Shown here piece after piece: positions 26,190 to 35,921 of a stretch of DNA of 64,000 bases; the first letter of the stretch is position 1, and each line of letters opens with the position of its first letter. The notes under the pieces are model-generated. The model ran no database searches. It was given only the letters and a program-made list of their open reading frames with translations, and was not told the DNA's origin. Made by a program: the position numbers and the translations under genes. The stretch is from positions 1-64,000 of the forward strand of contig CALAST010000001.1 in the NCBI GenBank assembly GCA_937889225.1. The letters are read 5' to 3'. The stretch is from an uncultured Lachnobacterium sp. (GTDB lineage: Bacteria > Bacillota > Clostridia > Lachnospirales > Lachnospiraceae).

Positions 26190-26936
26190 TTAGTAATTAA
26201 CAATTTTACCAAATTCTGCTTTTAAGGAAGCGCCACCAACTAATCCACCATCAATATCCGGTTTAGAGAAAAGTTCAGCTGCATTTCCACCATTTACAGA
26301 ACCGCCGTACTGAATACGTACTGCTTCTGCTGTAGCTTCATCATACATTTCTTTGATGCATTCACGGATTGCTGCACAAACTTCCTGTGCCTGGTCAGAT
26401 GTAGCTGTTTTACCGGTTCCGATAGCCCAGATTGGTTCGTAAGCGATTACGATAGAAGCAACCTGTTCTGCTGTTACGCCTACTAAATCAGATTTAATCT
26501 GTAAACGAATCCAATCAATTGTAACGCCCATTTCACGCTGTTCTAAAGATTCACCACAGCAAAGGATTGGTGTAAGACCTGCTTCTAATGCTTTTTTTAC
26601 TTTTTTGTTTAATAATACATCACATTCTTTAAAGTAATCTCTTCTTTCAGAATGTCCGATGATAACGTATTTTACGCCTGCATCTACTAACATTTCAGCA
26701 GAGATTTCGCCTGTGTAAGCACCTTTTTCTTCGAAATACATGTTTTCAGCACCTACTGCTACGTTTGTACCTTTTACAGCTTCTACAACCGGTACGATGT
26801 CAATTGCCGGTACACAATACACAACATCTACTGTATCAGATTCTACTAACGGTTTTAATTCTTCTACCAATTTTACTGCCTGGCTTGGAGTCATATTCAT
26901 TTTCCAGTTACCAGCTACAATTTTTCTTCTTGCCAT
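26190..26936 (-). CDS. tpiA: Triose-phosphate isomerase
   Basis: 248 residues from MARRKIVAGNWKMN (GGAGG 8 nt upstream). The upstream in-frame extension of 51 codons is AT-rich and not protein-like, so it is rejected. Lys in NWKMN, His in YVIIGHSERR and the catalytic Glu in AYEPIWAIGTGKTA are all present. It interconverts dihydroxyacetone phosphate and glyceraldehyde 3-phosphate. It lies between pgk and gpmI in the glycolytic cluster, with its own terminator. Confidence 0.96.
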   Translation of the reverse strand: MARRKIVAGNWKMNMTPSQAVKLVEELKPLVESDTVDVVYCVPAIDIVPVVEAVKGTNVAVGAENMYFEEKGAYTGEISAEMLVDAGVKYVIIGHSERRDYFKECDVLLNKKVKKALEAGLTPILCCGESLEQREMGVTIDWIRLQIKSDLVGVTAEQVASIVIAYEPIWAIGTGKTATSDQAQEVCAAIRECIKEMYDEATAEAVRIQYGGSVNGGNAAELFSKPDIDGGLVGGASLKAEFGKIVNY

Positions 26937-27077
26937 GGGCTTGTACCTCCATTTATGTATTTTATTTTGTTTAAAAATGGCATTTGCCATTTTTAAATAT
27001 ATATGTGATATTATATACCTAAATTTGCTAACATTCAATACAGAAAATGAATTTTCGGAATTTGTCGTAGGTAAAAT

Positions 27078-27210
27078 GTTACTGTTCACACATGACCAGT
27101 AACATGTAAAAATCCATTTAAAATTTGCTTCGCAAATGGATTTTTACTTGCAAAATTCACGTTTTTATACATACTTAGCAGTAAATGCTAAGTACTGTGT
27201 GTACAGTAAC
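27078..27210. mobile_element. MITE copy B, 133 bp, with 8-bp target duplication
   Basis: GTTACTGT (27078-27085) and ACAGTAAC (27203-27210) are the ends. The perfect 8-bp direct repeat GGTAAAAT flanks it (27070-27077 and 27211-27218). It lies in reverse orientation to copies A and C and in the promoter region of tpiA, where it may change transcription. Confidence 0.92.
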
Positions 27211-27302
27211 GGTAAAATCTTATGAAAAACATTTGTACTGTAGTTTTTATCTCATAGCCATTATACGTTATTTCTGATAATTTACGAAATTTCCCAGAAA
27301 AT

Positions 27303-27339
27303 GAACAAAAGGAGAAACTCAAAATTTCAAGTTTCTCCT
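27303..27339 (-). terminator. Terminator after pgk
   Basis: AGGAGAAACT (27310-27319) and AGTTTCTCCT (27330-27339) form a perfect 10-bp stem. TTTTGTTCATTTT follows on the minus strand. Confidence 0.85.
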
Positions 27340-27363
27340 AAATCCTAACTATAAAATATTTTA

Positions 27364-28572
27364 TTATTTATCGTTAGCTGCTACTACGCCCGGAAGTTCT
27401 TTTCCTTCTAAGAATTCTAAGGAAGCTCCGCCACCTGTAGAGATGTGAGACATCTTGTCGCCATATCCCATCTGGTTTACAGCTGCTGCTGAATCACCAC
27501 CACCGATGATTGTTGTAGCATCTGTTTCAGCTAATGCTTTTGCTACTGCAAGTGTACCTGCTGCAAGTGTTGGGTTTTCGAATACACCCATTGGTCCGTT
27601 CCAAACAACAGTTTTTGCTGATTTTACTGCTTCTGCAAACATTTCTGCGGATTTTGGTCCAATATCACAGGCTTCGCAATCTGCCGGCATATTTTCCACA
27701 TCATAAACTTTTGTTTCAACCGGTGCATCAATTGGGCTTGGGAATTCTTTGATAGTTACAGAATCTACAGGAAGTAATAATTTCTTTCCAAGTTTTTCTG
27801 CTTTTTCCATCATTTCTTTGCAATAATCAATCTTGCTGTCATCACAAAGGGATTTTCCGATTTCATAGCCCTGAGCTTTCATAAATGTGTAAGCCATACC
27901 ACCACCGATAATTAAAGTATCACATTTTTCAAGGAGGTTATTGATTACATTTAATTTATCTGCAACTTTTGCACCACCAAGGATTGCAACGAATGGTCTA
28001 ACCGGATTTTCTACTGCATTTCCAAGGAAATCAATTTCTTTCTGCATTAAGTATCCAACTACTGCTGTATCTACTAATTCAGCCACACCAACGTTTGAGC
28101 AATGTGCTCTGTGAGCTGTTCCGAATGCATCATTTACGAATACGTCACAAAGGGAAGCTAATTCTTTGGAGAATGCTTCACCATTTTTGGTTTCTTCTTT
28201 TCTATAACGTGTATTTTCAAGTAAAATTACATCGCCATCATTCATAGCTGCTACTGCTGCTTTTGCATTTTCACCAACTACTTCTGCATCTGCTGCGAAT
28301 TTTACTTCCTGTCCTAATAATTCAGATAAACGAACTGCTACAGGAGCTAATGTTAATTCTGGTTTTGGTTCTCCCTTTGGTTTTCCAAGATGAGAGCAAA
28401 GAATTACTTTACCGCCATCAGCGATTAATTTTTTGATAGTAGGAAGTGCTGCTACAAGGCGGTTTTCGTCTGTGATTTTGCCTTCTTTTAAAGGTACGTT
28501 AAAATCGCATCTGCAAAGTACGCGAAGACCTTTTACGTTGATATCATCAACTGATTTTTTATTTAATGACAT
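27364..28572 (-). CDS. pgk: Phosphoglycerate kinase
   Basis: 402 residues from MSLNKKSVDD (GGAGG 8 nt upstream; an ATG five codons earlier is less likely). Substrate-binding RCDFNVPL, the hinge/ATP segment FVAILGGAKVADK and nucleotide loop TTIIGGGDSAAAV are intact. It makes ATP from 1,3-bisphosphoglycerate. Between gap and tpiA, on the same strand but with separate terminators. Confidence 0.97.
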   Translation of the reverse strand: MSLNKKSVDDINVKGLRVLCRCDFNVPLKEGKITDENRLVAALPTIKKLIADGGKVILCSHLGKPKGEPKPELTLAPVAVRLSELLGQEVKFAADAEVVGENAKAAVAAMNDGDVILLENTRYRKEETKNGEAFSKELASLCDVFVNDAFGTAHRAHCSNVGVAELVDTAVVGYLMQKEIDFLGNAVENPVRPFVAILGGAKVADKLNVINNLLEKCDTLIIGGGMAYTFMKAQGYEIGKSLCDDSKIDYCKEMMEKAEKLGKKLLLPVDSVTIKEFPSPIDAPVETKVYDVENMPADCEACDIGPKSAEMFAEAVKSAKTVVWNGPMGVFENPTLAAGTLAVAKALAETDATTIIGGGDSAAAVNQMGYGDKMSHISTGGGASLEFLEGKELPGVVAANDK

Positions 28573-28830
28573 AAATTCGTCCTCCAACTAATTTTTTTTC
28601 ATAAATAAGCTCCAAAACTTACGTTTCTTTCCTACATTTTTAAAGAAAAAATATAAGAAATATAAACACAACACTATTTTCATAAAATATTGCTGTTATT
28701 TTTCATCAAACCATTTTAAATAAACATATTTCACACAAAACTATCCTTATTGCCTTTTTCATTTTTAAAAAGGGACTATCGGAAAATTCTCTCACAAAAT
28801 ATTAAGAAAACTCATAAAATTTTACATAGA

Positions 28831-28861
28831 AAGACCCGGCCCTTACTTGGGGCCGGGCCTT
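28831..28861 (-). terminator. Terminator after gap
   Basis: AAGGCCCGGCCC and GGGCCGGGTCTT pair in a very GC-rich 12-bp stem. It is one of the most GC-rich segments of the window. It lies about 105 bp after the gap stop. The rest of 28573-28966 holds no gene. Confidence 0.8.
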
Positions 28862-28966
28862 AAAATTTCCTAATGCTTTTGTTATTGGAAAAACTTCAAA
28901 TAATTGAAAGTTAATTGTTTACAGAAATATAATCTGCAACACATTCCAAATATTCTATTTTTCTAA

Positions 28967-29983
28967 TTAAGCTAATTCAGAGAAGTATTTGATTGTACGA
29001 ACCATCTGAGATGTGTAGCTGTTTTCGTTGTCATACCAAGAAACAACCTGTACTTCATATAAATCATCTGTAATTTTGCTAACCATTGTCTGTGTAGCAT
29101 CGAATAATGAACCATAGTTCATACCAACGATATCAGAAGATACGATTTCATCTGTGTTGTATCCGAATGATTCGTTAGAAGCTGCTTTCATAGCTGCGTT
29201 GATTCCATCAACAGTTACATCTGCACCTTTAACAACTGCTGTTAAGATAGTTGTAGAACCTGTTGGTGTTGGGATACGCTGAGCAGCACCGATTAATTTT
29301 CCGTTTAATTCTGGGATAACTAATCCGATAGCTTTAGCTGCACCTGTGCTGTTTGGTACGATATTTACAGCTGCTGCACGGCTTCTTCTTAAGTCGCCTT
29401 TTCTCTGTGGTCCGTCAAGTGTCATCTGGTCGCCTGTATAAGCGTGGATTGTACACATAATACCAGACTGGATTTCAGCATATTTGTTTAATGCATTAGC
29501 CATTGGTGCTAAGCAGTTTGTTGTACAAGAAGCTGCTGAGATAATTGTGTCATCAGCTTTTAATGTATTATGGTTTACGTTGTAAACGATTGTTGGTAAG
29601 TCATTTCCTGCTGGTGCAGAGATAACAACTTTACGAGCTCCAGCATTGATATGAGCCTGAGCTTTTGCTTTGCTTGTGTAGAAACCAGAACATTCTAATA
29701 CTACGTCAACATTTAATTCTCCCCATGGGCAATTGTTTGCATCTGGGAAAGCGTAGATTTTGATTTCTTTTCCATCAACTGTAATAGAATCTTCACCAGC
29801 TGTAACTTTATCACAAAGAGCATATCTACCCTGTGATGAGTCATATTTTAACAAGTGTGCTAACATTTTTGGGCTTGTTAAATCGTTGATTGCTACTACT
29901 TCATACCCTTCTGCCCCAAACATCTGTCTGAAAGCAAGGCGGCCAATACGTCCGAATCCATTGATCGCTACTCTTACTGCCAT
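28967..29983 (-). CDS. gap: Glyceraldehyde-3-phosphate dehydrogenase
   Basis: 338 residues. NAD-binding AINGFGRIGRLAFRQMF lies at the start and the catalytic Cys is in SAASCTTNCLAPM. The C-terminal WYDNENSYTSQMVRT is conserved. The RBS is AGGAGG. It is first in the glycolytic cluster, with a long 5' region (29984-30414) that contains TATAAT-like AT-rich promoter sequence and no other gene. Confidence 0.97.
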   Translation of the reverse strand: MAVRVAINGFGRIGRLAFRQMFGAEGYEVVAINDLTSPKMLAHLLKYDSSQGRYALCDKVTAGEDSITVDGKEIKIYAFPDANNCPWGELNVDVVLECSGFYTSKAKAQAHINAGARKVVISAPAGNDLPTIVYNVNHNTLKADDTIISAASCTTNCLAPMANALNKYAEIQSGIMCTIHAYTGDQMTLDGPQRKGDLRRSRAAAVNIVPNSTGAAKAIGLVIPELNGKLIGAAQRIPTPTGSTTILTAVVKGADVTVDGINAAMKAASNESFGYNTDEIVSSDIVGMNYGSLFDATQTMVSKITDDLYEVQVVSWYDNENSYTSQMVRTIKYFSELA

Positions 29984-30414
29984 TATTAATTCCTCCTAGA
30001 AATTTGTATATAAGTTGGTGAGGTTTCCCTCCACTTCTCACATTGTAACCAATTATAGTAGAAAGTTCAAGTATTTTTCTCAGCATTTTAAAAGTTTGTT
30101 AATTTTTTGACTGAATGTTTTTTTTTGCAAACAATTTTCGTCATTTTCTACAAAAAGTATTTTCCAGTATATATCCTTCTTTTTTTCTTTATACAATTTC
30201 TATCTTATTTTTGTGCACTTTAACATAGCTAAATTAATATGAATATAGTATAATTATTCTATTGCATTAATAAATTAAGAAATTGCAAGTTACTGGTAAC
30301 AATTGCAAAACTATTCATCTTTTATTTATAATCAAAATATCATACACAAAAACATGAAACTCCCTATTGATGATACATATAGTTACTTAGTTTCATGAAA
30401 ACAATGAGGTTTTT

Positions 30415-31218
30415 ATGCTTTGGGACACACATTTACACACAAAATTTTCCGGTGACAGCACGGCAAATCCACGGGATATGATAGAAAGCTGTATGAAGAA
30501 AGGATTATCCGGCATCTGTTTTACAGACCATCAGGATTTAGGATATGCAAGAAACCCGGGTCTTTTTGATTTAGACTTTGAAAGTTATAAAGAGGAAATT
30601 CACTTATTAAAAGAAGAATATTACAACCATTTCCCAATTCTTTGGGGCGTAGAGCTTGGACTACAGCCGGATACTGTGGAAGGGAACAAACAGATTGCGG
30701 CTGCCTATCCTTTTGATTTTATCATCGGTTCTTCCCATGAAATCAATCATGTTGATATTTATTATCCGGATTTTTATGAAGGTCGTAATGAAGATGACTG
30801 TTATATAGATTACTTTAATGCCATTCTTACCAATTTGCATACCGATGCAGATTTTGATGTCTATGGGCATTTGGATTATGTGGTTCGTTATGGTCCAAAT
30901 AAAGATAAGTATTATTCTTACCAAAAATTTTCGGATATCATAGATGAAATTCTTCGGTTGATTATTGAAAAAGGAAAAGGGATTGAGCTAAATACTGCCG
31001 GTTTTAAATACGGGCTTGCACATCCGCATCCAACCGAGGCTATTTTGAAGCGTTATCGCCAGCTTGGCGGTGAAATCATTACACTCGGTTCTGACGGTCA
31101 CGCACCGGAACAAGTCGGATGGGATTTTCATAAAGTTCCGAATTTATTGAAAGAAGCCGGTTTTTCCTATTTTACGATATTTAAAGAACGGAAACCGGAA
31201 TTTATAAGACTTCCTTGA
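30415..31218 (+). CDS. hisK: PHP-domain histidinol-phosphatase-like protein
   Basis: 267 residues. PHP metal motifs are WDTHLHTKFSGDS, ICFTDHQDL, WGVELGLQ, FIIGSSHEI, YGHLDYVVRYG and ITLGSDGHAPEQVG. This set fits the HisK/HisJ family that removes phosphate from histidinol phosphate. Other PHP phosphoesterase roles cannot be excluded, because no other his gene is nearby. The RBS is weak (GAGG). A long hairpin (ATGAAACT...AGTTTCAT, about 30352-30399) lies upstream of the start. Confidence 0.85.
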   Translation: MLWDTHLHTKFSGDSTANPRDMIESCMKKGLSGICFTDHQDLGYARNPGLFDLDFESYKEEIHLLKEEYYNHFPILWGVELGLQPDTVEGNKQIAAAYPFDFIIGSSHEINHVDIYYPDFYEGRNEDDCYIDYFNAILTNLHTDADFDVYGHLDYVVRYGPNKDKYYSYQKFSDIIDEILRLIIEKGKGIELNTAGFKYGLAHPHPTEAILKRYRQLGGEIITLGSDGHAPEQVGWDFHKVPNLLKEAGFSYFTIFKERKPEFIRLP

Positions 31219-31277
31219 CACTCCAATGTTTAAGAAATAGATAGCGTGTTACCGTCGCTGTATATTTTTAGAAAAGA

Positions 31278-31336
31278 GGGTATTATTTATCCTTTTTCCG
31301 TTTGAATACCCCGAAATTTTAAATAATACCCTTTTT
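31278..31336 (+). terminator. Terminator-like hairpin after hisK
   Basis: GGGTATTATTT (31278-31288) and AAATAATACCC (31321-31331) form an 11-bp stem followed by TTTTT. The loop of 32 nt is long. A second hairpin, CAGGGTAT/ATACCCTG (31378-31415), lies between it and the convergent lipoprotein gene and shares the GGGTAT core. Confidence 0.65.
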
Positions 31337-31447
31337 AAGTTAAAAACAGAAGAAAAATCCGTAATTTATCTATCAAACAGGGTATTTATTTGATTTTTTA
31401 ATCGTTTATACCCTGCATACTTTTAGAAATACTACACCCAATTCAAT

Positions 31448-32083
31448 TTAATTCAACAATCCCTTATCAATAATCTGGAAATTTGCTCTATGGATATACA
31501 ATGCTTTTCCATCTATCATAAGTTTTGTCGTTTTTGGAAGGTCTTCGGATACCTCCCAATACACATCCTCGCCCGAATATGCACAAATCGGGTCACCTAA
31601 CTGACTTTGGATAACAACAACGGTTGCTTTACCAAAATAGTTTTTATATTTATTTACCGTTTCTGCAACAATTGTCAAATCACCAATTCCACTTGCATCA
31701 CTAGAAATATTTACATCACTTTTATCAAACTCAACATCCGGTTTTAATCCTTCTTCTTCAAAAATAACGGTGCTTCCACAACTTTCTATCTGTTTCCCAT
31801 CAATTGTAATGGTAATTACGGACGACATCGTTTCTGTTGTCTCCCAGTTTTCCCCATTATAGGTATACTCTTCTACGATGTTGGCACTCATATTGATGTT
31901 TTCGCCTTCTGCGGTCATAAACAATTCTCCTGAATTGGAATAAAACTGACATTCGTATGTATTACCTTTGATATTTCCTGACCATTCATTGAATGTGTTT
32001 TTAATTCCTGCAATATCGCAACCCGTTACAAGTGTTGCTGTCATCGCTGCAAGCATAAGTATTGCTACAATTTTCTTTTTCAT
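31448..32083 (-). CDS. Lipoprotein of unknown function (DUF5052-like)
   Basis: A 211-residue lipoprotein. The start is taken at the second ATG of the pair in MMKKKIVAIL (AGGAGA upstream). The signal peptide ends at ATLVTGCDIAG, a lipobox with the Cys lipid anchor. The mature part is beta-rich (KGNTYECQFYSNSGELFMTAEGENINMS...). From memory it resembles the DUF5052 family of Firmicutes lipoproteins, whose role is not known. Monocistronic by context. Confidence 0.7.
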   Translation of the reverse strand: MKKKIVAILMLAAMTATLVTGCDIAGIKNTFNEWSGNIKGNTYECQFYSNSGELFMTAEGENINMSANIVEEYTYNGENWETTETMSSVITITIDGKQIESCGSTVIFEEEGLKPDVEFDKSDVNISSDASGIGDLTIVAETVNKYKNYFGKATVVVIQSQLGDPICAYSGEDVYWEVSEDLPKTTKLMIDGKALYIHRANFQIIDKGLLN

Positions 32084-32198
32084 CATATCTCTCCTTTGTA
32101 AAACATATAATTCTATAGATAAATGCATTTAAAACACATTTTCTAATCCATAAATTTTATTCTGCCTATAAAGACACTTCTATTTTTTAACCCAATCA

Positions 32199-32262
32199 AA
32201 CTACGATAGTAGCTATTCGGTTATGAGCAAGTAGCAAAGCGGATTGCCAATATGTACTTACC
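32199..32262 (-). repeat. Copy of the short dispersed repeat, 5
   Basis: Reverse orientation. It contains TAGTAGCTATTCGGTTATGA followed by GCAAGTAGCAAAGCGGATTGCCAATATGTACTT, closely like copy 2 at 8561-8626. Intergenic. The rest of 32084-32396 holds no gene. Confidence 0.55.
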
Positions 32263-32396
32263 TACTTAACAATTAATCTTTATATAGTGGAATTTTCAGA
32301 TAAATATGCTAATTCAAGTCATAATTGTTTATTTTTCCAGTTATAACCTATTTGCAGAAAAAATAATTTATTTAAGGACACAATGGTTCAACTCTT

Positions 32397-33302
32397 TTAT
32401 AACATAATCATCAAAATCGACACAATAAACACAATACTACACAAAATGGAAATGGAATTGATTGCACTCGACAATCCTACATCTCCTTTTAATTCTTCCG
32501 TAAATGCCGGAATTGCAGAAGCAATCGGACTGAATGCTAAAACCATAAGTGCTACACGAGCTTCATATTCCAATGGCAAATGATAAAATGCAAACGCCAA
32601 AATAAGTGCTACACCATAACGTACGGACAAAATCCGCACAATGCTTCCAATTTGGCTTCGTTCTCCCGATAGTTTAAAGCCTACTCCAATCATCAACATT
32701 GCCATAAATGCATTTGCACCACCTACAAGTTCTGCAAAAGAAACAATCGGTGCCGGAATGGAAATTCCAAGCAATGCAAATGTTACCATTATAATGCAGG
32801 TTAAAAATGCTACCGATTTTGACAACGCTTTAAAAATTCGTTTTACAGAAAATCCACCTTCACCCTTAATACTCGAAGCAACACCAAATGCTCCGCCTAA
32901 ACAGATAAATGCATTTCCCACATCGAACAAACTCGTTGTAATAACGCCTACCGGTCCCAGAAAGCTCTGCACAAATGGAAGCGTGAAATTTCCAATATTA
33001 TATCCCGCTAAATTCAACACCTCAAATGCCTGCTTTTCTTTTCCGCTTTTCATATTCATGATATAGCCTAAAATTATGTACAGCACACCTGCCGCAAATG
33101 CCAATAATGAAATAAACAGCATCGAGGCATCAATCTCTTTTCCAGCAAAATTTGCGATAAATGCACATGGCAATGTGATTTTTAACGTAATCTTTGATAA
33201 TACCGCAAAATCACCCTCCTTAAAAAAATTAACTTTTCTAAGAACATATCCTAGAATAATAATTGCAATAAAACACCCTGCACGGGTTAAAATGTCAAAC
33301 AT
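32397..33302 (-). CDS. AEC-family (auxin efflux carrier type) permease
   Basis: A 301-residue membrane protein from MFDILTRAGC; the 44-codon upstream extension is not protein-like. About ten transmembrane helices lie in two halves, with the family pattern FIAIIILGYVLRKVNFFKEGD near the start and NLAGYNIGNFTLPFVQSFLG in the middle. AEC carriers move small organic anions such as malate. The substrate here is unknown. Monocistronic. Confidence 0.85.
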   Translation of the reverse strand: MFDILTRAGCFIAIIILGYVLRKVNFFKEGDFAVLSKITLKITLPCAFIANFAGKEIDASMLFISLLAFAAGVLYIILGYIMNMKSGKEKQAFEVLNLAGYNIGNFTLPFVQSFLGPVGVITTSLFDVGNAFICLGGAFGVASSIKGEGGFSVKRIFKALSKSVAFLTCIIMVTFALLGISIPAPIVSFAELVGGANAFMAMLMIGVGFKLSGERSQIGSIVRILSVRYGVALILAFAFYHLPLEYEARVALMVLAFSPIASAIPAFTEELKGDVGLSSAINSISILCSIVFIVSILMIML

Positions 33303-33443
33303 ATTCTCGCACCTTTCATTTTTATTTCTGCTTTTAAATTTCTGCCATTTTATAAAATATAAGTTCTTTTGTTGCCCATTATAGCATTGATATATAAAAA
33401 TTACAATAAATGTGCGAGAATCAAAATCTGTCACTATCTCAAA

Positions 33444-34274
33444 TTATTTTATACAATACTCAAATGAAGCCTGTTCACTTTCAAAAGAAAACAAGACATT
33501 TCCATCTTTCCGCAAACAATAATATGCTCGACACTTCGCACTTTCATGGATAGTTCGGCTCATCTTTCCATTCACAGGAGCTTTTAGCGGATGAGCATGT
33601 TGCTCTAAAAGCCACGCTTCTAACTCATATGCACCTTGCTTAATCCAAAGTTTTCGATTTGCCTTTTGAATTACCTTTGCTCCAAGATAAGTTGCGAAAC
33701 GATACTCTTTTCCGTTCCAATCTATCACTCCAATCACACCTGTAAATTTAGTTTTTCTTAACGGAATCTCTGCTACGGAAAGCATCAAAGAGCCATTATG
33801 AAAGAAACAATGGGTCCATGCATATTCTCGTGGAAAAGATGTTCCTCTATCGCCTTCCCAATAACCAAGGGCTTTCTCAAATATATATTTTTTACCATTT
33901 ATGCATACTTTCCCCCACACATGATGTTTTATACTCCATACACTATGCCGACATTCCATAAATGGCACAACACAAAATGGTCCCATAATATCGTATTTTA
34001 ATGGTGTCAGTTCCCCAAATCTTAATTTTCCACTTACTTGCAGTTCTTTGGTATTTATTGATAGCGAAATTCCATTTTCATCAAAAATATTATCTGCTAT
34101 TTTTATTTCTTTTCCTGTTCTGCAAAAATCCGCTTTCGGAAAAGCAGCATTCCATACACCATCATTTGCAATCAATTGTATAGAAGAAAATTCTTCATGC
34201 AAAGCAGGTATCATGGATAATGTCTGCATATCTGATTGGCATTTGAAATACCAACCGTAAAAATGATTGTTCAT
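33444..34274 (-). CDS. Tocopherol-cyclase-like domain protein
   Basis: A 276-residue protein from MNNHFYGWYFKCQS, where GGAGG lies 6 nt upstream. The pattern FYGWYFKCQ, RHSVWSIKHHVWGKVCING, LGYWEGDRGTSFPREYAWTHC and FTGVIGVIDWNGKEYRFATY fits the tocopherol cyclase-like family, a lipocalin-like fold found in many bacteria without tocopherol. The biochemical role in bacteria is unknown. There is no signal peptide. It lies 140 bp before the AEC gene on the same strand. Confidence 0.7.
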   Translation of the reverse strand: MNNHFYGWYFKCQSDMQTLSMIPALHEEFSSIQLIANDGVWNAAFPKADFCRTGKEIKIADNIFDENGISLSINTKELQVSGKLRFGELTPLKYDIMGPFCVVPFMECRHSVWSIKHHVWGKVCINGKKYIFEKALGYWEGDRGTSFPREYAWTHCFFHNGSLMLSVAEIPLRKTKFTGVIGVIDWNGKEYRFATYLGAKVIQKANRKLWIKQGAYELEAWLLEQHAHPLKAPVNGKMSRTIHESAKCRAYYCLRKDGNVLFSFESEQASFEYCIK

Positions 34275-34494
34275 GTAAAACCTCCATAAAGTGGCTTTCA
34301 TTTACCTATCTATCCAATATAAAATAAGCGTTTGTGCCACCTTTTTATGTAACTTTTTAATCGAATCAAAAAAATCCTCCACTTCTTTTATTCTTCTCAT
34401 AATTCCAAAATCTATACATATACTCAAACCGATATTGGCAAACTGTTTTCCGTTAACATAAAAACAGATAGTCTATCCGTAAATTGCTTTGCTT

Positions 34495-34710
34495 TTACAA
34501 TCCGCTTGCCAGTTTTTCCGCAGATGCTTCTTCATTTTCTATCTCTATCGCAATATATCCGGCTTGTACTCCCAATACATTTAATTCCTCTGCACAATAT
34601 TCCTTTTCTCTCTCCAACGTCTTCATTTCCAATCCATAGGAAATTCTGCTATATGTAAACTCATTGCCTTCATATTTTTCAATTTCTTTTGATTTTAATC
34701 CAATATCCAT
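34495..34710 (-). CDS. Short unknown frame, possible gene remnant
   Basis: 71 residues rich in Glu and Lys (KSKEIEKYEGNEFTYSRISY, EIENEEASAEKLASGL), so it reads like real protein rather than a random frame. No RBS stands before its ATG. It sits among other decayed coding pieces (35922-36736) and may be a fragment of a larger lost gene. Confidence 0.35.
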   Translation of the reverse strand: MDIGLKSKEIEKYEGNEFTYSRISYGLEMKTLEREKEYCAEELNVLGVQAGYIAIEIENEEASAEKLASGL

Positions 34711-34896
34711 CCAATCATATCTGTATATATATAAAATTCAATATCTTGACTTTCTTTTTCTCTCCTATATAAATGCAAAAATATGGACAGAATAGTATTC
34801 TTGTCGAACTCATGTTACTATCTCTTTTATGCATAAAATAAAAAAAAGTACATATCTTTATAACATAAAACATGCCCTTTGGAAAGGAGTCTTCTT

Positions 34897-35871
34897 ATGT
34901 GTACCGCTGCAACATTATTGACAAAACATCACTATTTTGGAAGAAATTTAGATTTAGAATATTCTTACGAAGAAAGCGTAACGATTACGCCTAGAAATTA
35001 TCCGTTTCGATTTCGGAGAACAGACACTATAAAACAACATTTTGCAATGATTGGAACTGCTTATGTTTACGAGGATTACCCATTGTATTATGAGGCAACC
35101 AATGAAAAAGGGCTGAGCATGGCAGGACTTAATTTTCCTGAAAATGCCTACTATAAAGAAGCAGTATCCGACAAAATCAATATTGCACCATTTGAATTTA
35201 TTCCATGGATACTTGGACAATGTGCAACTGTTTCAGAAGCAACTACACTTTTAAAAAATACTAATTTACTGAATGAAGACCATAGCAACAAACTTCCTCT
35301 TACTTCCTTGCATTGGATGATTTCAGACAGACATGCTTCTATTGTAGTGGAATCTGTAAAAGAAGGAATTCATATATATCAAAATCCTGTCGGGGTTCTA
35401 ACAAATAATCCAACTTTTGATAAACAATTATTCTATTTGAATAATTATATGAATTTAACAAACAAAGAACCGGAAAATCAGTTTGCCCCAAACCTAAATT
35501 TAAAAATATACAGTCGTGGAATGGGGGCTTTTGGATTGCCCGGAGACTGGTCTTCCCAATCGCGTTTTGTAAAAGCTGCTTTTGTAAAAATGAATTCCGT
35601 ATGCGGTACTTCAGAAGATGAAAGCATCAGCCAGTTTTTTCATATTTTAAGTTCTGTAGAGCATCCTCGCGGTTGTGTTGATACAGGAAACAATTTGTAT
35701 GAGATTACCGTTTATTCTTGCTGCTGCAATACGGATAAAGGAATTTATTATTATAAAACGTATGACAACAACCAAATTACAGCAGTTGCCATGCATCGGG
35801 AAAATTTAGATAGCAACCAGTTAATCTCCTATCCATTTATAAAGGGACAGCATATAAACCAGTTGAATTAA
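34897..35871 (+). CDS. cbh: Choloylglycine hydrolase family (bile salt hydrolase or penicillin V acylase)
   Basis: A 324-residue protein from MCTAATLLT (AAAGGAG upstream), so that Cys2 becomes the N-terminal nucleophile after Met removal; an ATG six codons earlier would hide it and is rejected. Arg16 and Asp19 of the active site are in GRNLDLEYS. Further family motifs are YEATNEKGLSMAGLNFP, VLTNNPTFDKQLFYLNNY and AFGLPGDWSSQSRFVKAAF. It deconjugates bile salts in the gut or cleaves penicillin V; the two cannot be told apart with certainty here. Cytoplasmic. It stands alone. Confidence 0.88.
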   Translation: MCTAATLLTKHHYFGRNLDLEYSYEESVTITPRNYPFRFRRTDTIKQHFAMIGTAYVYEDYPLYYEATNEKGLSMAGLNFPENAYYKEAVSDKINIAPFEFIPWILGQCATVSEATTLLKNTNLLNEDHSNKLPLTSLHWMISDRHASIVVESVKEGIHIYQNPVGVLTNNPTFDKQLFYLNNYMNLTNKEPENQFAPNLNLKIYSRGMGAFGLPGDWSSQSRFVKAAFVKMNSVCGTSEDESISQFFHILSSVEHPRGCVDTGNNLYEITVYSCCCNTDKGIYYYKTYDNNQITAVAMHRENLDSNQLISYPFIKGQHINQLN

Positions 35872-35921
35872 AACCATAAATAATGAAATATTGAAAAGTG
35901 CATAAGAGTACCAAAAATTCA

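Noticed and set aside
26937..27089. 51-codon N-terminal extension of tpiA
   Set aside because: The strong RBS and conserved start MARRKIVAGNWKMN lie downstream, and the extension covers the promoter region.
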